64,000 bases of DNA from Maribellus luteus (GCF_003576475.1 NZ_QWGR01000004.1:483516-547515), one strand, 5' to 3'; shown: positions 27,124-36,072, counted from the stretch's first letter. The notes: generated from the letters alone by a model not told the origin. Numbers and translations: made by a program.

Positions 27124-27975
27124 TTAATGGTGGCGAAGAGCTTCTTTTACCTTTAGCGCGTATTGGCGCGAAACATGAATGGTTTGTGGAAAGTTAAACA
27201 GCGAAAGTTCCAGACCATAGTTTCCGCGTGTTAGTTTCTGGACATGCTTACGGTTTACAATGTAGGAGCGGTGGCAACGGATCATGTCCTGGTAGCGCGA
27301 TAATTGTGCTTCGGTATTTTTTAGTGTATTGCGGATGAGCTTTTTGTTTGTTTTGCCATCTTCTTTGTATAGAACTTCAATATAATTATTGGCTGATTTA
27401 ATCAGCATGACCTGCTCTGACGGAATCTGGAAAAACTCTGTTTTGTTTTCCGATTCAAAATCAATCATTTCATCTTCGGGTGGCTCTTTTTCCAACTTTT
27501 GGTTGGAAGGAACAAACTGGCTGAGTTCCTCGATCTGTTTTTTTAGCATGTAAATCCGGTTAATGGTAACCAAAACAGCTGCCGCCGATATCGAAAGAAT
27601 TACAATGTTAATTACGATGGGAAAATTGATCCGGACTCCTCCAACATAGCGGGCAAAAAATGAAAAGGCCACCGAGTTGAAGATCACAAACAGCAGGTCG
27701 ATGATGATCTCTTTCTTGATGTTCCAGCGTTCTTCAGAAAAGGCTTTGGTGAAAATAGATGGAATTACCAGCCGGAAAATACTCAGCAAAACCAGTGTAA
27801 TAGCTCCAAAGGTGGCCAAAATAATAAGCCGGTTGTCAAAATCGGGATTCTGAATTTCGAAGGGTTGAAAGAAAAGCAGGAATAAGAAAATGCCCAGACT
27901 TACCGAAGTAATGGTCCGCACATTGATCTTGAGGTTATCGTTGAATGGGTATTTTTTGTTGAGTGAATTAAGCAT
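27124..27975 (-). CDS. Membrane-anchored LytTR transcriptional regulator
   Basis: A 283-residue protein with four transmembrane helices at about residues 23-42, 50-70, 92-110 and 120-140, a coiled linker, and a C-terminal LytTR DNA-binding domain (about 185-280: EQVMLIKSANNYIEVLY, IRCHRSYIVNRKHVQKLTRG). There is no receiver domain, so it is a one-component regulator that would act on DNA from the membrane. It follows alanine dehydrogenase by 19 bp, suggesting one transcript. Bacteroidota often carry such 4TM-LytTR proteins. The ligand or signal is not evident. Confidence 0.85.
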   Translation of the reverse strand: MLNSLNKKYPFNDNLKINVRTITSVSLGIFLFLLFFQPFEIQNPDFDNRLIILATFGAITLVLLSIFRLVIPSIFTKAFSEERWNIKKEIIIDLLFVIFNSVAFSFFARYVGGVRINFPIVINIVILSISAAAVLVTINRIYMLKKQIEELSQFVPSNQKLEKEPPEDEMIDFESENKTEFFQIPSEQVMLIKSANNYIEVLYKEDGKTNKKLIRNTLKNTEAQLSRYQDMIRCHRSYIVNRKHVQKLTRGNYGLELSLFNFPQTIHVSRQYALKVKEALRHH

Positions 27976-27994
27976 GCTCCGGTTGTTTTAATGG

Positions 27995-29206
27995 TTAAAA
28001 AACCGCGAGCAGCAGGTTGATGTCTTTCGACGGAATGTTGAACAGGCGGCCGATGTCGTGGTTGGTTAGAATTCCCTGATAGATATAAACGCCTTTTCTA
28101 AATCCTTTCGAAACTTTTATGTAGTTGTCAACACCTCCGTTATCGCCAATAGCCAGTAAAATCGGGATGAGAATATTGCTCATCGAGATGGAAGCGGTTC
28201 GCGCAACCATGGCCGGAGAGTTAGGTACGCAATAATGTACTACGCCGTGTTTTATAAAGGTAGGATGGTTGAAATCGGTACATTCCGAAGTTTCGAAACA
28301 ACCTCCCTGGTTCATGTTGAGGTCGATGATCACAGAACCTTCTTTCATTTGCTTGATCAGTTCTTCCGAAACTTTGAATTTCGGCGGCGTGTTAAACGAT
28401 GCGGCACCAATTACTGCATCGGCCGAAACCAGTGCTTTTCTCAGTACTTTCGGGTAAAACACGGATGTGAAAATCCGGCGCCCCAGTTTCTCTTCCAGTT
28501 TGCTCAGTTCATACACCGAGGTGTCAAAAACTTTTACGAAAATTCCGAGTCCAAGAGCGGCGCGGGCAGCGTATTCGGCTGCAGTGCTTGTTCCGATAAT
28601 CACCAGTTCGGCAGGAGTAACGCCAGTCACTTCGCCAAACAAAACGCCTTTGCCGTTTCTCGATTTGCTCAGGTATTCACTGGCAATTGTGATGGAAGTG
28701 ACCCCTGCAATCTGGCTCATTTGATGTACGAAAGGCAGAAAGCCGTCTTCATTTTCCAGGTATTCGAAAGCAATGGTGGTAACTTTCTTTTGCATCAGTT
28801 TCTGGATTGATTCCATACTGTATGCCTGAATTTGCATGCTCGAAATAATCACCTGGTTTCCACGCAGCGAGTCAATTTCTTCGTTGCTGAATGTCGCCAG
28901 GCGCAGAACGATATCGCACTGAAATGTTTCTTCTTTGGTGTCAACAATAATGGCGCCTGCTTTCTGAAAATCTTCGTTGGTGTAGTTGGCCGATTTTCCG
29001 GCATTTCTTTCAATGAATATTTCGTGGCCGTATGAAACCAACAAATCTACTGCCTGAGGAGTTAAAGGCACGCGGTATTCGACTTTGGAAAAATCGGAAG
29101 GGATCCCAATTTTTAATTTCTGCCCTTTCTTGCGAACCTCCAACATCTCTTCCTTGGGCAGTAACATCGATTTGGGTATTGAAACCTTTTCCTTTGCTTT
29201 TTCCAT
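27995..29206 (-). CDS. ald: Alanine dehydrogenase
   Basis: A 403-residue enzyme of the alanine dehydrogenase/transhydrogenase-alpha family, interconverting L-alanine and pyruvate with NAD and ammonium. The N-terminal AlaDh_PNT_N domain is recognised by KIGIPSDFSKVEYRVPLTP and FIERNAGKSANYTNEDF, and the NAD-binding domain by VVIIGTSTAAEYAARAALGLG-type sequence near residue 215 (here LVIIGTSTAAEYAARAAL, the usual GxGxxG changed to GTSTAA) and VIIDLNMNQGGCFET. It is longer at the N-terminus than typical Ald by about 30 residues. It lies between tsaE and the LytTR membrane regulator, all on the minus strand. Confidence 0.85.
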   Translation of the reverse strand: MEKAKEKVSIPKSMLLPKEEMLEVRKKGQKLKIGIPSDFSKVEYRVPLTPQAVDLLVSYGHEIFIERNAGKSANYTNEDFQKAGAIIVDTKEETFQCDIVLRLATFSNEEIDSLRGNQVIISSMQIQAYSMESIQKLMQKKVTTIAFEYLENEDGFLPFVHQMSQIAGVTSITIASEYLSKSRNGKGVLFGEVTGVTPAELVIIGTSTAAEYAARAALGLGIFVKVFDTSVYELSKLEEKLGRRIFTSVFYPKVLRKALVSADAVIGAASFNTPPKFKVSEELIKQMKEGSVIIDLNMNQGGCFETSECTDFNHPTFIKHGVVHYCVPNSPAMVARTASISMSNILIPILLAIGDNGGVDNYIKVSKGFRKGVYIYQGILTNHDIGRLFNIPSKDINLLLAVF

Positions 29207-29353
29207 TGCTGAAACGTGAGAATATTAACTGCTGATTTTGACAAGAGCAATTTACAAGCAAAAGGGGAGTTTTCAAAATGAAGATTCGAAATTGTAGATT
29301 ACCTTACAAATGAAGACTTAGGGGATGAATGCGGTTCGGAAATTCACTGGTAA

Positions 29354-29776
29354 TCAGATTGTTTGTGCACTTATTTGCCGGGTGCCATCTTCCGAAACTT
29401 CAATTGTAACTTCCACCATTTTCTCCGGAAGCAGTGGCTCAATCATTTCGGGCCATTCAATTAAACAATAACTGCCGCTGTAAATGTAGTCTTCATAACC
29501 CAGGTCAAACGCTTCTTCAATGTCTTTGATGCGGTAAAAATCGAAATGAAAAATTGATTCCATTTTCGCTGTGTTGTATTCGTTGATCAGGGCGAAAGTG
29601 GGGCTGGTGATGTTGTCCCGGCTTCCCAGTTCCCGGCAAATAGACTGGATGAAAGTAGTTTTCCCGGCACCCATCTTTCCGTAAAAAGCAAACACCCGTT
29701 CGTTGGGGAAAGTGCTGATCAGTTCTTTGGCGACCTCTGGCAATGCAGACAGTGTTTCAACTTTTCTTGAAAACAT
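29354..29776 (-). CDS. tsaE: tRNA threonylcarbamoyladenosine biosynthesis ATPase TsaE
   Basis: A 140-residue cytoplasmic ATPase required, with TsaB, TsaC and TsaD, for the t6A37 modification of ANN-decoding tRNAs. The Walker A motif is FYGKMGAGKTTFI, followed by the characteristic SPTFALINEY and the FDFYRI and LGYEDY segments ending in LIEWPE. The ATG at 29776 (MFSRKVE) was chosen over a 21-codon extension because family members start here. It is the first gene before alanine dehydrogenase (147 bp gap) and divergent from gcvH. Confidence 0.93.
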   Translation of the reverse strand: MFSRKVETLSALPEVAKELISTFPNERVFAFYGKMGAGKTTFIQSICRELGSRDNITSPTFALINEYNTAKMESIFHFDFYRIKDIEEAFDLGYEDYIYSGSYCLIEWPEMIEPLLPEKMVEVTIEVSEDGTRQISAQTI

Positions 29777-29900
29777 ATTACTCGTACAAATTTTTGCAAT
29801 AATACAAAAAGACTCTAAACTATCTTGTATCCGTGTCAAAATTGGGTAAAAATCAGGGAAATGGTTGTTTTTTGTGGCTTCTTATTTCGGCAAAATGTTT

Positions 29901-29908
29901 TAATTTTG
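29901..29908 (+). promoter_or_regulatory. Possible -7 element upstream of gcvH
   Basis: TAATTTTG is an exact match to the Bacteroidota -7 consensus TAnnTTTG. A TTTTTTG lies 25 bp upstream, a little farther than the preferred 19-21 bp. It would give gcvH a leader of about 110 nt. Confidence 0.35.
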
Positions 29909-30025
29909 ACGAGAATCTTTGAAATCATTTCGTTATGAAACGAGCCGGAAGGAGTTTTACTGAACCAGAAGATTTTTGCCGGCGAGTTCCATGTTGTACC
30001 ATAAAATCATTTAAAACGTAATAAT

Positions 30026-30406
30026 ATGAATATTCCTGCTGATTTGAAATACACGCAAGACCACGAATGGGTGCGCGTTGAAGGCGACCTCGTTGTGGTT
30101 GGTGTTACCGATTTCGCTCAAGGTGAATTGGGTGATGTTGTTTTTGTTGAAATTGAAACAGAAGGCGAAGAGCTTGGAAAAGGCGAAACTTTTGGTACGG
30201 TGGAAGCCGTTAAAACAGTTTCGGATTTATTTATGCCTGTAGGTGGAGAAGTAGTTGAAGTTAACGAAGCCCTGGCCGACGATCCTGAACTGGTAAACAA
30301 AGATCCTTACGGTGACGGCTGGATGATTAAAGTTAAAGTAGCCGATGCAGCTGAATTGAATGAGTTGCTGGATGCTGATGCTTACAAAGCAATGATTGAA
30401 GCTTAG
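30026..30406 (+). CDS. gcvH: Glycine cleavage system H protein
   Basis: A 126-residue lipoyl carrier that shuttles the aminomethyl group between the P, T and L proteins of the glycine cleavage system. The lipoylated lysine is K63 in GTVEAVKTVSDL, and the N-terminus (DLKYTQDHEWVRVEG) is typical. The protein is acidic and full length. The other gcv genes are not in the window, so it stands alone here, as often in Bacteroidota. A rho-independent terminator follows its stop by 23 bp. I saw no glycine-riboswitch pattern upstream. Confidence 0.97.
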   Translation: MNIPADLKYTQDHEWVRVEGDLVVVGVTDFAQGELGDVVFVEIETEGEELGKGETFGTVEAVKTVSDLFMPVGGEVVEVNEALADDPELVNKDPYGDGWMIKVKVADAAELNELLDADAYKAMIEA

Positions 30407-30429
30407 AAAGAACAAATCGAAGATAAAGG

Positions 30430-30458
30430 AAGGCGTAACTTTTAGTTGCGCCTTTTTT
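30430..30458 (+). terminator. Rho-independent terminator of gcvH
   Basis: AAGGCGTAAC and GTTGCGCCTT form a 10-bp stem with one G-U pair and a 5-nt loop, followed directly by TTTTTTG. Confidence 0.9.
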
Positions 30459-30601
30459 GTTCCTAATCGGATAATCTAGGAAGGCGCCTTGGAGGAAAAA
30501 TGAATGCATTGGCCTGTTAATTTAGGCGTCTTGCAAACTATTGTTTTGAGAAGGTGTAGATATTCGGTTAGTTTGAGCAAAAATCACAAATAACAAACTT
30601 G

Positions 30602-31141
30602 ATGAATACATTAATTGCCGGTTTTATCGGTCCCCAGGAAATTGTCATTATTATTTTCATAGGCTTTATTCTTCTGCCCGTTTTTATTCTTTATAAAGTT
30701 GTAAAAAATGCGAGGAACAAGAAGAATGAGAACACCAGATGGTCGGGAGAAGAAGTGGAGAAACAGTTTCGCAAATTCAGCGAAGATAGTTTTGTTAAAA
30801 AGAATGTCAGGGAGTATTTTCCCGTAAAAGAAGGAAATAAGATTACGCTGATCCAGTTTAGTGAAATTGTGGATTTTTCAGTGATCAATAACTACGTGTT
30901 TTTAACCGATATAAACGGAAAGGATTATCTGGTTGATTCAAGTTTAAGCGCACTGGAGCTGAAATTGCCTGATGATTTTATTCGGGTTCACAAGTCCACA
31001 ATTATCAACAGCAAGTTAATTGGCGAGGTTAAGAAACTGGACAATGGACGCTATGATTTGGTGATGAAATGTGAAAAAGAACGGGTGATTTCGTGTAGCA
31101 AAAGTTACAATGAAAAGATTAAGTCGATTATTGACTTTTGA
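30602..31141 (+). CDS. Small membrane-tethered LytTR DNA-binding protein
   Basis: A 179-residue protein with one N-terminal transmembrane helix (about residues 8-35: EIVIIIFIGFILLPVFILYK), a charged linker and a C-terminal LytTR domain (about 78-178; ITLIQFSEIVDFSVINNYVF, DDFIRVHKSTIINSKLIGEV). It lacks a receiver domain and is much shorter than the 4TM-LytTR protein at 27124-27975. The ATG at 30602 was chosen; one base upstream is an in-line TTG that would add a residue. It is monocistronic, with terminators on both sides. The target genes are unknown. Confidence 0.8.
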   Translation: MNTLIAGFIGPQEIVIIIFIGFILLPVFILYKVVKNARNKKNENTRWSGEEVEKQFRKFSEDSFVKKNVREYFPVKEGNKITLIQFSEIVDFSVINNYVFLTDINGKDYLVDSSLSALELKLPDDFIRVHKSTIINSKLIGEVKKLDNGRYDLVMKCEKERVISCSKSYNEKIKSIIDF

Positions 31142-31169
31142 ACAAGGAAATATTGCTTTTATACAGAAA

Positions 31170-31198
31170 ATGCCCGGCTATTTTGGCCGGGCATTTTT
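31170..31198 (+). terminator. Rho-independent terminator after the small LytTR gene
   Basis: ATGCCCGGC and GCCGGGCAT form a 9-bp GC-rich stem with a 7-nt loop, followed by TTTTTG. On the minus strand it also carries an AT-rich tail and may serve the convergent ribonucleotide reductase gene. Confidence 0.9.
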
Positions 31199-31265
31199 GT
31201 AGAACTTTATAATTGTCAATCAAAGTTATCCGATTACAAAGTCTGAGTATGTTGAATTGATTGAT

Positions 31266-33815
31266 TTATCCGCATTTAGACGAGCCACACGAAATACAGG
31301 TAAGACAGCCTTCCTGGTAGATCACTTCTTCCGATCCGCATTCGCCGCATTTGGCGCCGTCGGCCAATGTTCCGTCCGGAATGTACTTTTTAAGCGCACG
31401 GGCCACACCGGCTTTCCACGAGTTAATGGTTTCGTTATCAAGCTGCAGGCTGGTTACCAGTTCCACTACTTTGTGGATGGGCATACCGTGACGCAGCGTT
31501 CCCGAAATCAGTTTCGCATAGTTCCAGTAAACCGGGTTAAACTTGTGCGACAGTCCTTCGATGGTGGTTTTGTAGCCGCGTTTGTTAACGTATTGGAAAT
31601 CGTAGCGCGAGTTTTCTTCGTCGATCCAGCTTTTGAAAATGTATCCTTTCCCCACAGAGCGAGGCAGTAAAATTCCGTCTTCATCGTCGTGCAAACCGGT
31701 GAAAATCTCGTAAGGTTTGCCATCCATCAGCCCGATAAAGGCAATCCATTTCTCTTTGTTGTTCTGGAAACGAACCACATCGGCTTCCAATTTTTCCGGG
31801 CGGTGAGTTGGGAAACTGCCGTCTTTTTTCGCCGGCTTGTCGTTCGAAATAAGAACTCCTGAACGTGATCCGTCGCGATAAACAGTAACACCTTTGCATC
31901 CGCTTTTCCATGCTTCGAAATACAGATTTCCAACCAACTCTTCTTTTACATCGTTCGGAAGGTTGATGGTTACTGAAATAGAGTGGTCAACCCATTTCTG
32001 GATACGGCCCTGCATGCGCACTTTGTTCAGCCAGTCAACATCGTTGGAAGTGGCTTTGTAGTAAGGCGATTTCTCTACCAGTACATCCAGTTCTTCCTGG
32101 CTGTATTCGCGGCTGGTGTCGTAACCGTTGGTTTTCATCCAGGTTTTGAAATGGTGATGGAATACGGTAAACTCTTCCCAGTGGTCGCCTACTTCGTCAA
32201 CAAAATCAACACGAACATCTTTGTCGTTCGGGTTTACTTTCCGGCGGCGTTTGTAAACCGGCAGAAATACGGGCTCAATCCCCGACGTGGTTTGCGTCAT
32301 CAAACTGGTTGTTCCGGTTGGAGCAATGGTTAACAACGCAATGTTACGGCGGCCGTACTTGGTCATTTTCTCGTACAAAGCTGCGTCTTCTGCTTTGATG
32401 CGGTTGATAAGCGGGTTGTTTTTTTCGCGTTCAGCATCGTAAATTGTGAACGGGCCGCGTTCTTTTGCCAGATGAACAGAAGAGCGGTAGGCTTCCACTG
32501 CGATGGTTTTGTGAATTTCAACCGAGAAGTCGGTCGCATTTTCGCTTCCGTAGCGCAAGCCAAGAGCTGCCAGCATATCGCCTTCAGCCGTGATGCCAAT
32601 ACCGGTCCTGCGTCCTTCTTTTGCTTTGCGTTGAATGTTCTCCCACAATTTTCTTTCGGTGTATTTAATTTCTTCTGCCTCCGGGTCGGCATCTACTTTC
32701 CCGATAATGGCATCGATTTTCTCCAGTTCAAGGTCGATAATGTCGTCCATAATGCGTTGTGCATAGTGAACGTGTTCTTTGAATAACTCAAAGTTGAATT
32801 TTGCCTGCGGAGTGAATGGATTCTCAACATAGGAATAGAGGTTGATGGCCAGCAAGCGGCAACTGTCGTACGGGCACAACGGAATTTCTCCGCAAGGATT
32901 GGTGGATACGGTGCGGTAACCAAGATCGGCATAGCAATCCGGCACCGACTCTTTAATAATGGTATCCCAGAATAAAATACCCGGTTCGGCAGACTGCCAG
33001 GCGTTCTTGACAATCTTTTGCCAAAGACGCATGGCATCTGTTTCTTTGCTGTATATCGCTTCCCCCGTAACCGGATATTGTTGGATGTAAGGAGTACCTG
33101 TTTCAACAGCCTGCATGAAATCGTCCTGAATTTTAACAGAAACGTTGGCTCCGGTTACTTTACCTTGTTCCATTTTGGCGTCGATAAAGCTTTCCGAATC
33201 GGGATGCTTGATTGAAACCGACAGCATAAGTGCGCCCCGGCGTCCATCCTGGGCTACTTCGCGCGTCGAGTTTGAATAACGTTCCATGAAAGGTACAATG
33301 CCGGTTGAGGTAAGCGCCGAGTTCTTTACCGGTGAACCTTTGGGACGAATATGCGAAAGGTCGTGACCAACACCGCCACGGCGTTTCATAAGTTGTACTT
33401 GCTCCTGATCAATTTTCATGATACCGCCATACGAGTCAGAGTTGCCGTCGTTTCCAACAACAAAGCAGTTCGACAGCGATGCAATCTGGTAATCGTTTCC
33501 GATTCCTGTCATTGGTCCGCCTTGCGGAACAATGTACCTGAAGTCTTTCAATACACTGTAGATCTCTTCTTCAGTTAAGGGGTTTGGGTAGCGTTCTTCG
33601 ATTCTTGCGATCTCTTTGGCTAACCTCCGGTGCATGTCGTCGGGTGTCAGTTCAAAAATATTCCCGAAAGAATCTTTCAAGGCATACTTGTTCACCCATA
33701 CTCTTGCTGCCAAATCGTCTCCTTTGAAGTACTCTAGCGAGGCCTTTACCGCTTCGTCCTGAGCGTAAATTTTCTTGCCCGCCGGGGCTTTTACAGATAC
33801 TTCGTTTAATGCCAT
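31266..33815 (-). CDS. nrdJ: Adenosylcobalamin-dependent (class II) ribonucleotide reductase
   Basis: An 849-residue enzyme reducing ribonucleotides to deoxyribonucleotides with adenosylcobalamin as radical source, so it works with or without oxygen. Family hallmarks include SNCFVVGN, the RRGGVGHDLSHIRPKG and REVAQDGRRGALMLSV segments, the active-site loop NPCGEIPLCPYDSCRL with the radical cysteine region, and TIAPTGTTSLMTQTTSGIEP. The C-terminus has a zinc-ribbon with four CxxC-type pairs (CGECG, CLTCISCG) that carries the swinging redox cysteines. The length fits the NrdJ_Z type. No cobalamin riboswitch was recognised in the 320-bp leader. Confidence 0.95.
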   Translation of the reverse strand: MALNEVSVKAPAGKKIYAQDEAVKASLEYFKGDDLAARVWVNKYALKDSFGNIFELTPDDMHRRLAKEIARIEERYPNPLTEEEIYSVLKDFRYIVPQGGPMTGIGNDYQIASLSNCFVVGNDGNSDSYGGIMKIDQEQVQLMKRRGGVGHDLSHIRPKGSPVKNSALTSTGIVPFMERYSNSTREVAQDGRRGALMLSVSIKHPDSESFIDAKMEQGKVTGANVSVKIQDDFMQAVETGTPYIQQYPVTGEAIYSKETDAMRLWQKIVKNAWQSAEPGILFWDTIIKESVPDCYADLGYRTVSTNPCGEIPLCPYDSCRLLAINLYSYVENPFTPQAKFNFELFKEHVHYAQRIMDDIIDLELEKIDAIIGKVDADPEAEEIKYTERKLWENIQRKAKEGRRTGIGITAEGDMLAALGLRYGSENATDFSVEIHKTIAVEAYRSSVHLAKERGPFTIYDAEREKNNPLINRIKAEDAALYEKMTKYGRRNIALLTIAPTGTTSLMTQTTSGIEPVFLPVYKRRRKVNPNDKDVRVDFVDEVGDHWEEFTVFHHHFKTWMKTNGYDTSREYSQEELDVLVEKSPYYKATSNDVDWLNKVRMQGRIQKWVDHSISVTINLPNDVKEELVGNLYFEAWKSGCKGVTVYRDGSRSGVLISNDKPAKKDGSFPTHRPEKLEADVVRFQNNKEKWIAFIGLMDGKPYEIFTGLHDDEDGILLPRSVGKGYIFKSWIDEENSRYDFQYVNKRGYKTTIEGLSHKFNPVYWNYAKLISGTLRHGMPIHKVVELVTSLQLDNETINSWKAGVARALKKYIPDGTLADGAKCGECGSEEVIYQEGCLTCISCGSSKCG

Positions 33816-34135
33816 TTTTATTCCTATATGTGAGTTAAATAATAATAAGATTTATTCCTTGATTGCTCCAGTTTTCCGGCTTGTAGAATGTGTAATGCAA
33901 GATAGAAATGAAAACAGGATTTTGGAATTTTTTCATGAACAAATTCATCAAAAGTTATCAACTTTCAAAAGTTATTATTTTGATAATCAATGTAATGCAT
34001 GTTTGATAGATGAAAAAAGTTTACCGAAAATGTAATTTTAACATACAAGGAAGAGGTATTTTTTTATAGAATCTTTGGGGAAATAATTCAATTTTTTGAG
34101 GAATTTTTTTCTAACAAAAAGTATGCTAAATAAAG
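33816..34135. other. AT-rich intergenic region upstream of nrdJ
   Basis: This 320-bp region lies between the waaA stop and the nrdJ start. It holds the direct repeats at 33948-33975 and AT-rich runs. I see no gene, no clear NrdR box pair and no conserved B12-box. Confidence 0.6.
33948..33975. repeat. Two direct repeats TCAAAAGTTAT in the nrdJ leader
   Basis: TCAAAAGTTAT occurs at 33948-33958 and again at 33965-33975, a 17-bp step, about 133 bp upstream of nrdJ. Further upstream TTTTGATAATC continues a similar pattern. It could be an operator. No known regulator motif is matched. Confidence 0.4.
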
Positions 34136-35371
34136 TTATGTGTTAAAAACTTTTTTTATGATAACTTTTGTCGATCCCACGTTTTTTTCTACATATTTCT
34201 GGCAGATACCGGAGGCATTTGCCAGCTCATTTTTGTCTTCAAGCAGCCGGTTTAGGGCTTTGTTGAGTGAGTTTGAATCGTCAATAGGAAAAGCCCCTTT
34301 TTCTTCCACCAAATCCACTGCTTCTTTAAACTTGAGGTAATTGGGGCCGAAAATAATGGGTAGTTTAAAAGTGGCAGCTTCCAGTATGTTGTGGATTCCT
34401 ACGCCAAAGCCACCGCCTATGTATGCTATGTTTCCGTATTGGTAGAGCGACGAAAGAATGCCGATCGAATCAATTATCAACACATCAAATTCTTCGATAG
34501 CGGTATTTTGCACTTTGCTGAATGAAATCGCCTTCTTTTTCAACAGTTGGTGAATTCTGTTAATATTGGCGGGTGCTACCTCGTGTGGAGCCAGAATGAA
34601 TTTTACGCCCCGGCTGTTGTTGATAAACGCTGCAAGCAGCTCTTCATCGGGTTTCCAGGTGCTTCCGGCAATTATAAGCGGGGAATTGCCTTTGAACTTT
34701 TCAACATTTTCGAACTTTTTTGCACTCTTTGCAATAGCGGCTACCCGGTCGAAACGTGTATCGCCGGCAATGGTGTAATTGGTAATGTCAATTTTCTCGA
34801 GCAGTTGTGCCGACTTTTCATTCTGAATAAATATGTGTTCAAAACTGAAGAGCATTTTTCGGTACCATTTTCCCCACAAACTGTTCTTGAAAAAAGATTG
34901 GTTTTCGCGGAAGATGGCCGAAACAATGTAGAGCGGGATGTTTCTTTGTTTTAGTTGATGAATGTAGTTGTACCAGTATTCGTATTTTACAAAGAAAGCT
35001 TTTCGGGGTTGAAGCACATCCAGAAAATACCTGACATTGCTCTTTGTGTCGAGCGGAAGGTAAGCCACCAGGTCGGCGCCATCGTAGTTTTTACGAATCT
35101 CGTAACCCGACGGAGAAAAGAACGTGAGCGCAATTTTGTACTGGGGAAACTCTTTTCTCACTTCCTCGATCACCGGTCTGCCTTGTTCGAATTCACCCAG
35201 CGACGCACAGTGAAACCAGAGATAGTCAGCCTGACTGTCCACTCCGGATTTTAATTGCTGTTTCCAGTTTTTTCTTCCCGAAACAAACAGTTTGGCTTTG
35301 GGATTGAACAGAGCCGCCACGCGCGTGGCAAGGGCATAAAAATATATACCAAGATTATAGAGGAATGTCAT
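34136..35371 (-). CDS. waaA: 3-deoxy-D-manno-octulosonic acid (Kdo) transferase
   Basis: A 411-residue GT30 glycosyltransferase that adds Kdo to lipid IVA in LPS assembly, at the cytoplasmic face of the inner membrane. It has an N-terminal membrane helix (FLYNLGIYFYALATRVAALF), the active-site region WFHCASLGEFEQGRPVIEEV with the catalytic Glu, FFSPSGYEIRKNY, VKYEYWYNYI and the C-terminal donor site GGGFGVGIHNILEAA. The length is normal. Its start codon overlaps the stop of the upstream lycopene-cyclase-type gene by 4 bp (ATGA). Confidence 0.95.
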   Translation of the reverse strand: MTFLYNLGIYFYALATRVAALFNPKAKLFVSGRKNWKQQLKSGVDSQADYLWFHCASLGEFEQGRPVIEEVRKEFPQYKIALTFFSPSGYEIRKNYDGADLVAYLPLDTKSNVRYFLDVLQPRKAFFVKYEYWYNYIHQLKQRNIPLYIVSAIFRENQSFFKNSLWGKWYRKMLFSFEHIFIQNEKSAQLLEKIDITNYTIAGDTRFDRVAAIAKSAKKFENVEKFKGNSPLIIAGSTWKPDEELLAAFINNSRGVKFILAPHEVAPANINRIHQLLKKKAISFSKVQNTAIEEFDVLIIDSIGILSSLYQYGNIAYIGGGFGVGIHNILEAATFKLPIIFGPNYLKFKEAVDLVEEKGAFPIDDSNSLNKALNRLLEDKNELANASGICQKYVEKNVGSTKVIIKKVFNT

Positions 35372-36072
35372 AGCTTGAAGTCTAAGAAATACCGACGCTC
35401 ACTTAAGTACTCGTATATCGTAATGTTGATTAAAAGCAGTAAAAACAGGTAGGCAAATTTCTCGACCGGGAAATCTGCCAGGTTGATGTTCATGGTGTGT
35501 TGTGGGTTGTAATTCACGATTTCCAAACGGCTGGCTATCCCCGAAAGAATGGTAAAGGGGAGGAGCGAGACAAAATAAGCCAGGTAGAATTTGGTCAGGT
35601 TTTTCCTGAAACGGTTTCTGAATACCGTGTATCCCAAATAAATGGCAGCGAGAAAAAAGGTAAAGAAACTAAACATGTTTTGGCGGAAGGTATAGGCAAG
35701 AAAGGCCAGAGCCGCAAAACCAATCAGGCTGATAATTACAAAAAGACGGGGTTTCTCGAAGTTTTCGAAACGGATTTTCAGCCATTCATAAATATACACC
35801 GCCGACCAGGGAATGACAATGAACGAAAGCCATTCTTCCATCGGGACTTTCAGCCATTGAATACCGCTTGTATAGGCCGGGTTGAAATTCCAGATGTCCA
35901 TTTCGATAAAGCGGCGGTCCCACATCACAAAAATGGCTCCGGCAAAAATGGTGGCGGGAATGAGGTAGCGCAAACGAAAAACAAAGCGCACTTTACGCTG
36001 GTAGCCCAGGATTAAGGGGATTACCAGGTAGCCCAAAAGAAGCAGTAAGTAGCTAAAATTTTTGAATTCCAT
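35368..36072 (-). CDS. Lycopene cyclase domain-containing membrane protein
   Basis: A 234-residue polytopic protein, about seven helices, with two repeats of the small bacterial/archaeal lycopene-cyclase domain. Each repeat has the characteristic acidic helix: VPMEEWLSFIVIP near residue 75 and FPVEKFAYLFLLLLINITIY near 205, with the second motif EK instead of EE. Another repeat mark is RFIEMDIWNFNPAYTSGIQW. True lycopene cyclases act with phytoene synthase and desaturase, but no other carotenoid gene is in the window. It is translationally coupled to waaA by the ATGA overlap. The catalytic role is uncertain. Confidence 0.75.
   Translation of the reverse strand: MEFKNFSYLLLLLGYLVIPLILGYQRKVRFVFRLRYLIPATIFAGAIFVMWDRRFIEMDIWNFNPAYTSGIQWLKVPMEEWLSFIVIPWSAVYIYEWLKIRFENFEKPRLFVIISLIGFAALAFLAYTFRQNMFSFFTFFLAAIYLGYTVFRNRFRKNLTKFYLAYFVSLLPFTILSGIASRLEIVNYNPQHTMNINLADFPVEKFAYLFLLLLINITIYEYLSERRYFLDFKL

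Noticed and set aside
29909..30025. Glycine riboswitch upstream of gcvH
   Set aside because: The leader lacks the tandem aptamer pattern; it is only about 110 nt long.
33816..34135. Cobalamin riboswitch upstream of the B12-dependent nrdJ
   Set aside because: No conserved B12-box or matching stem arrangement was found in the leader on the minus strand.
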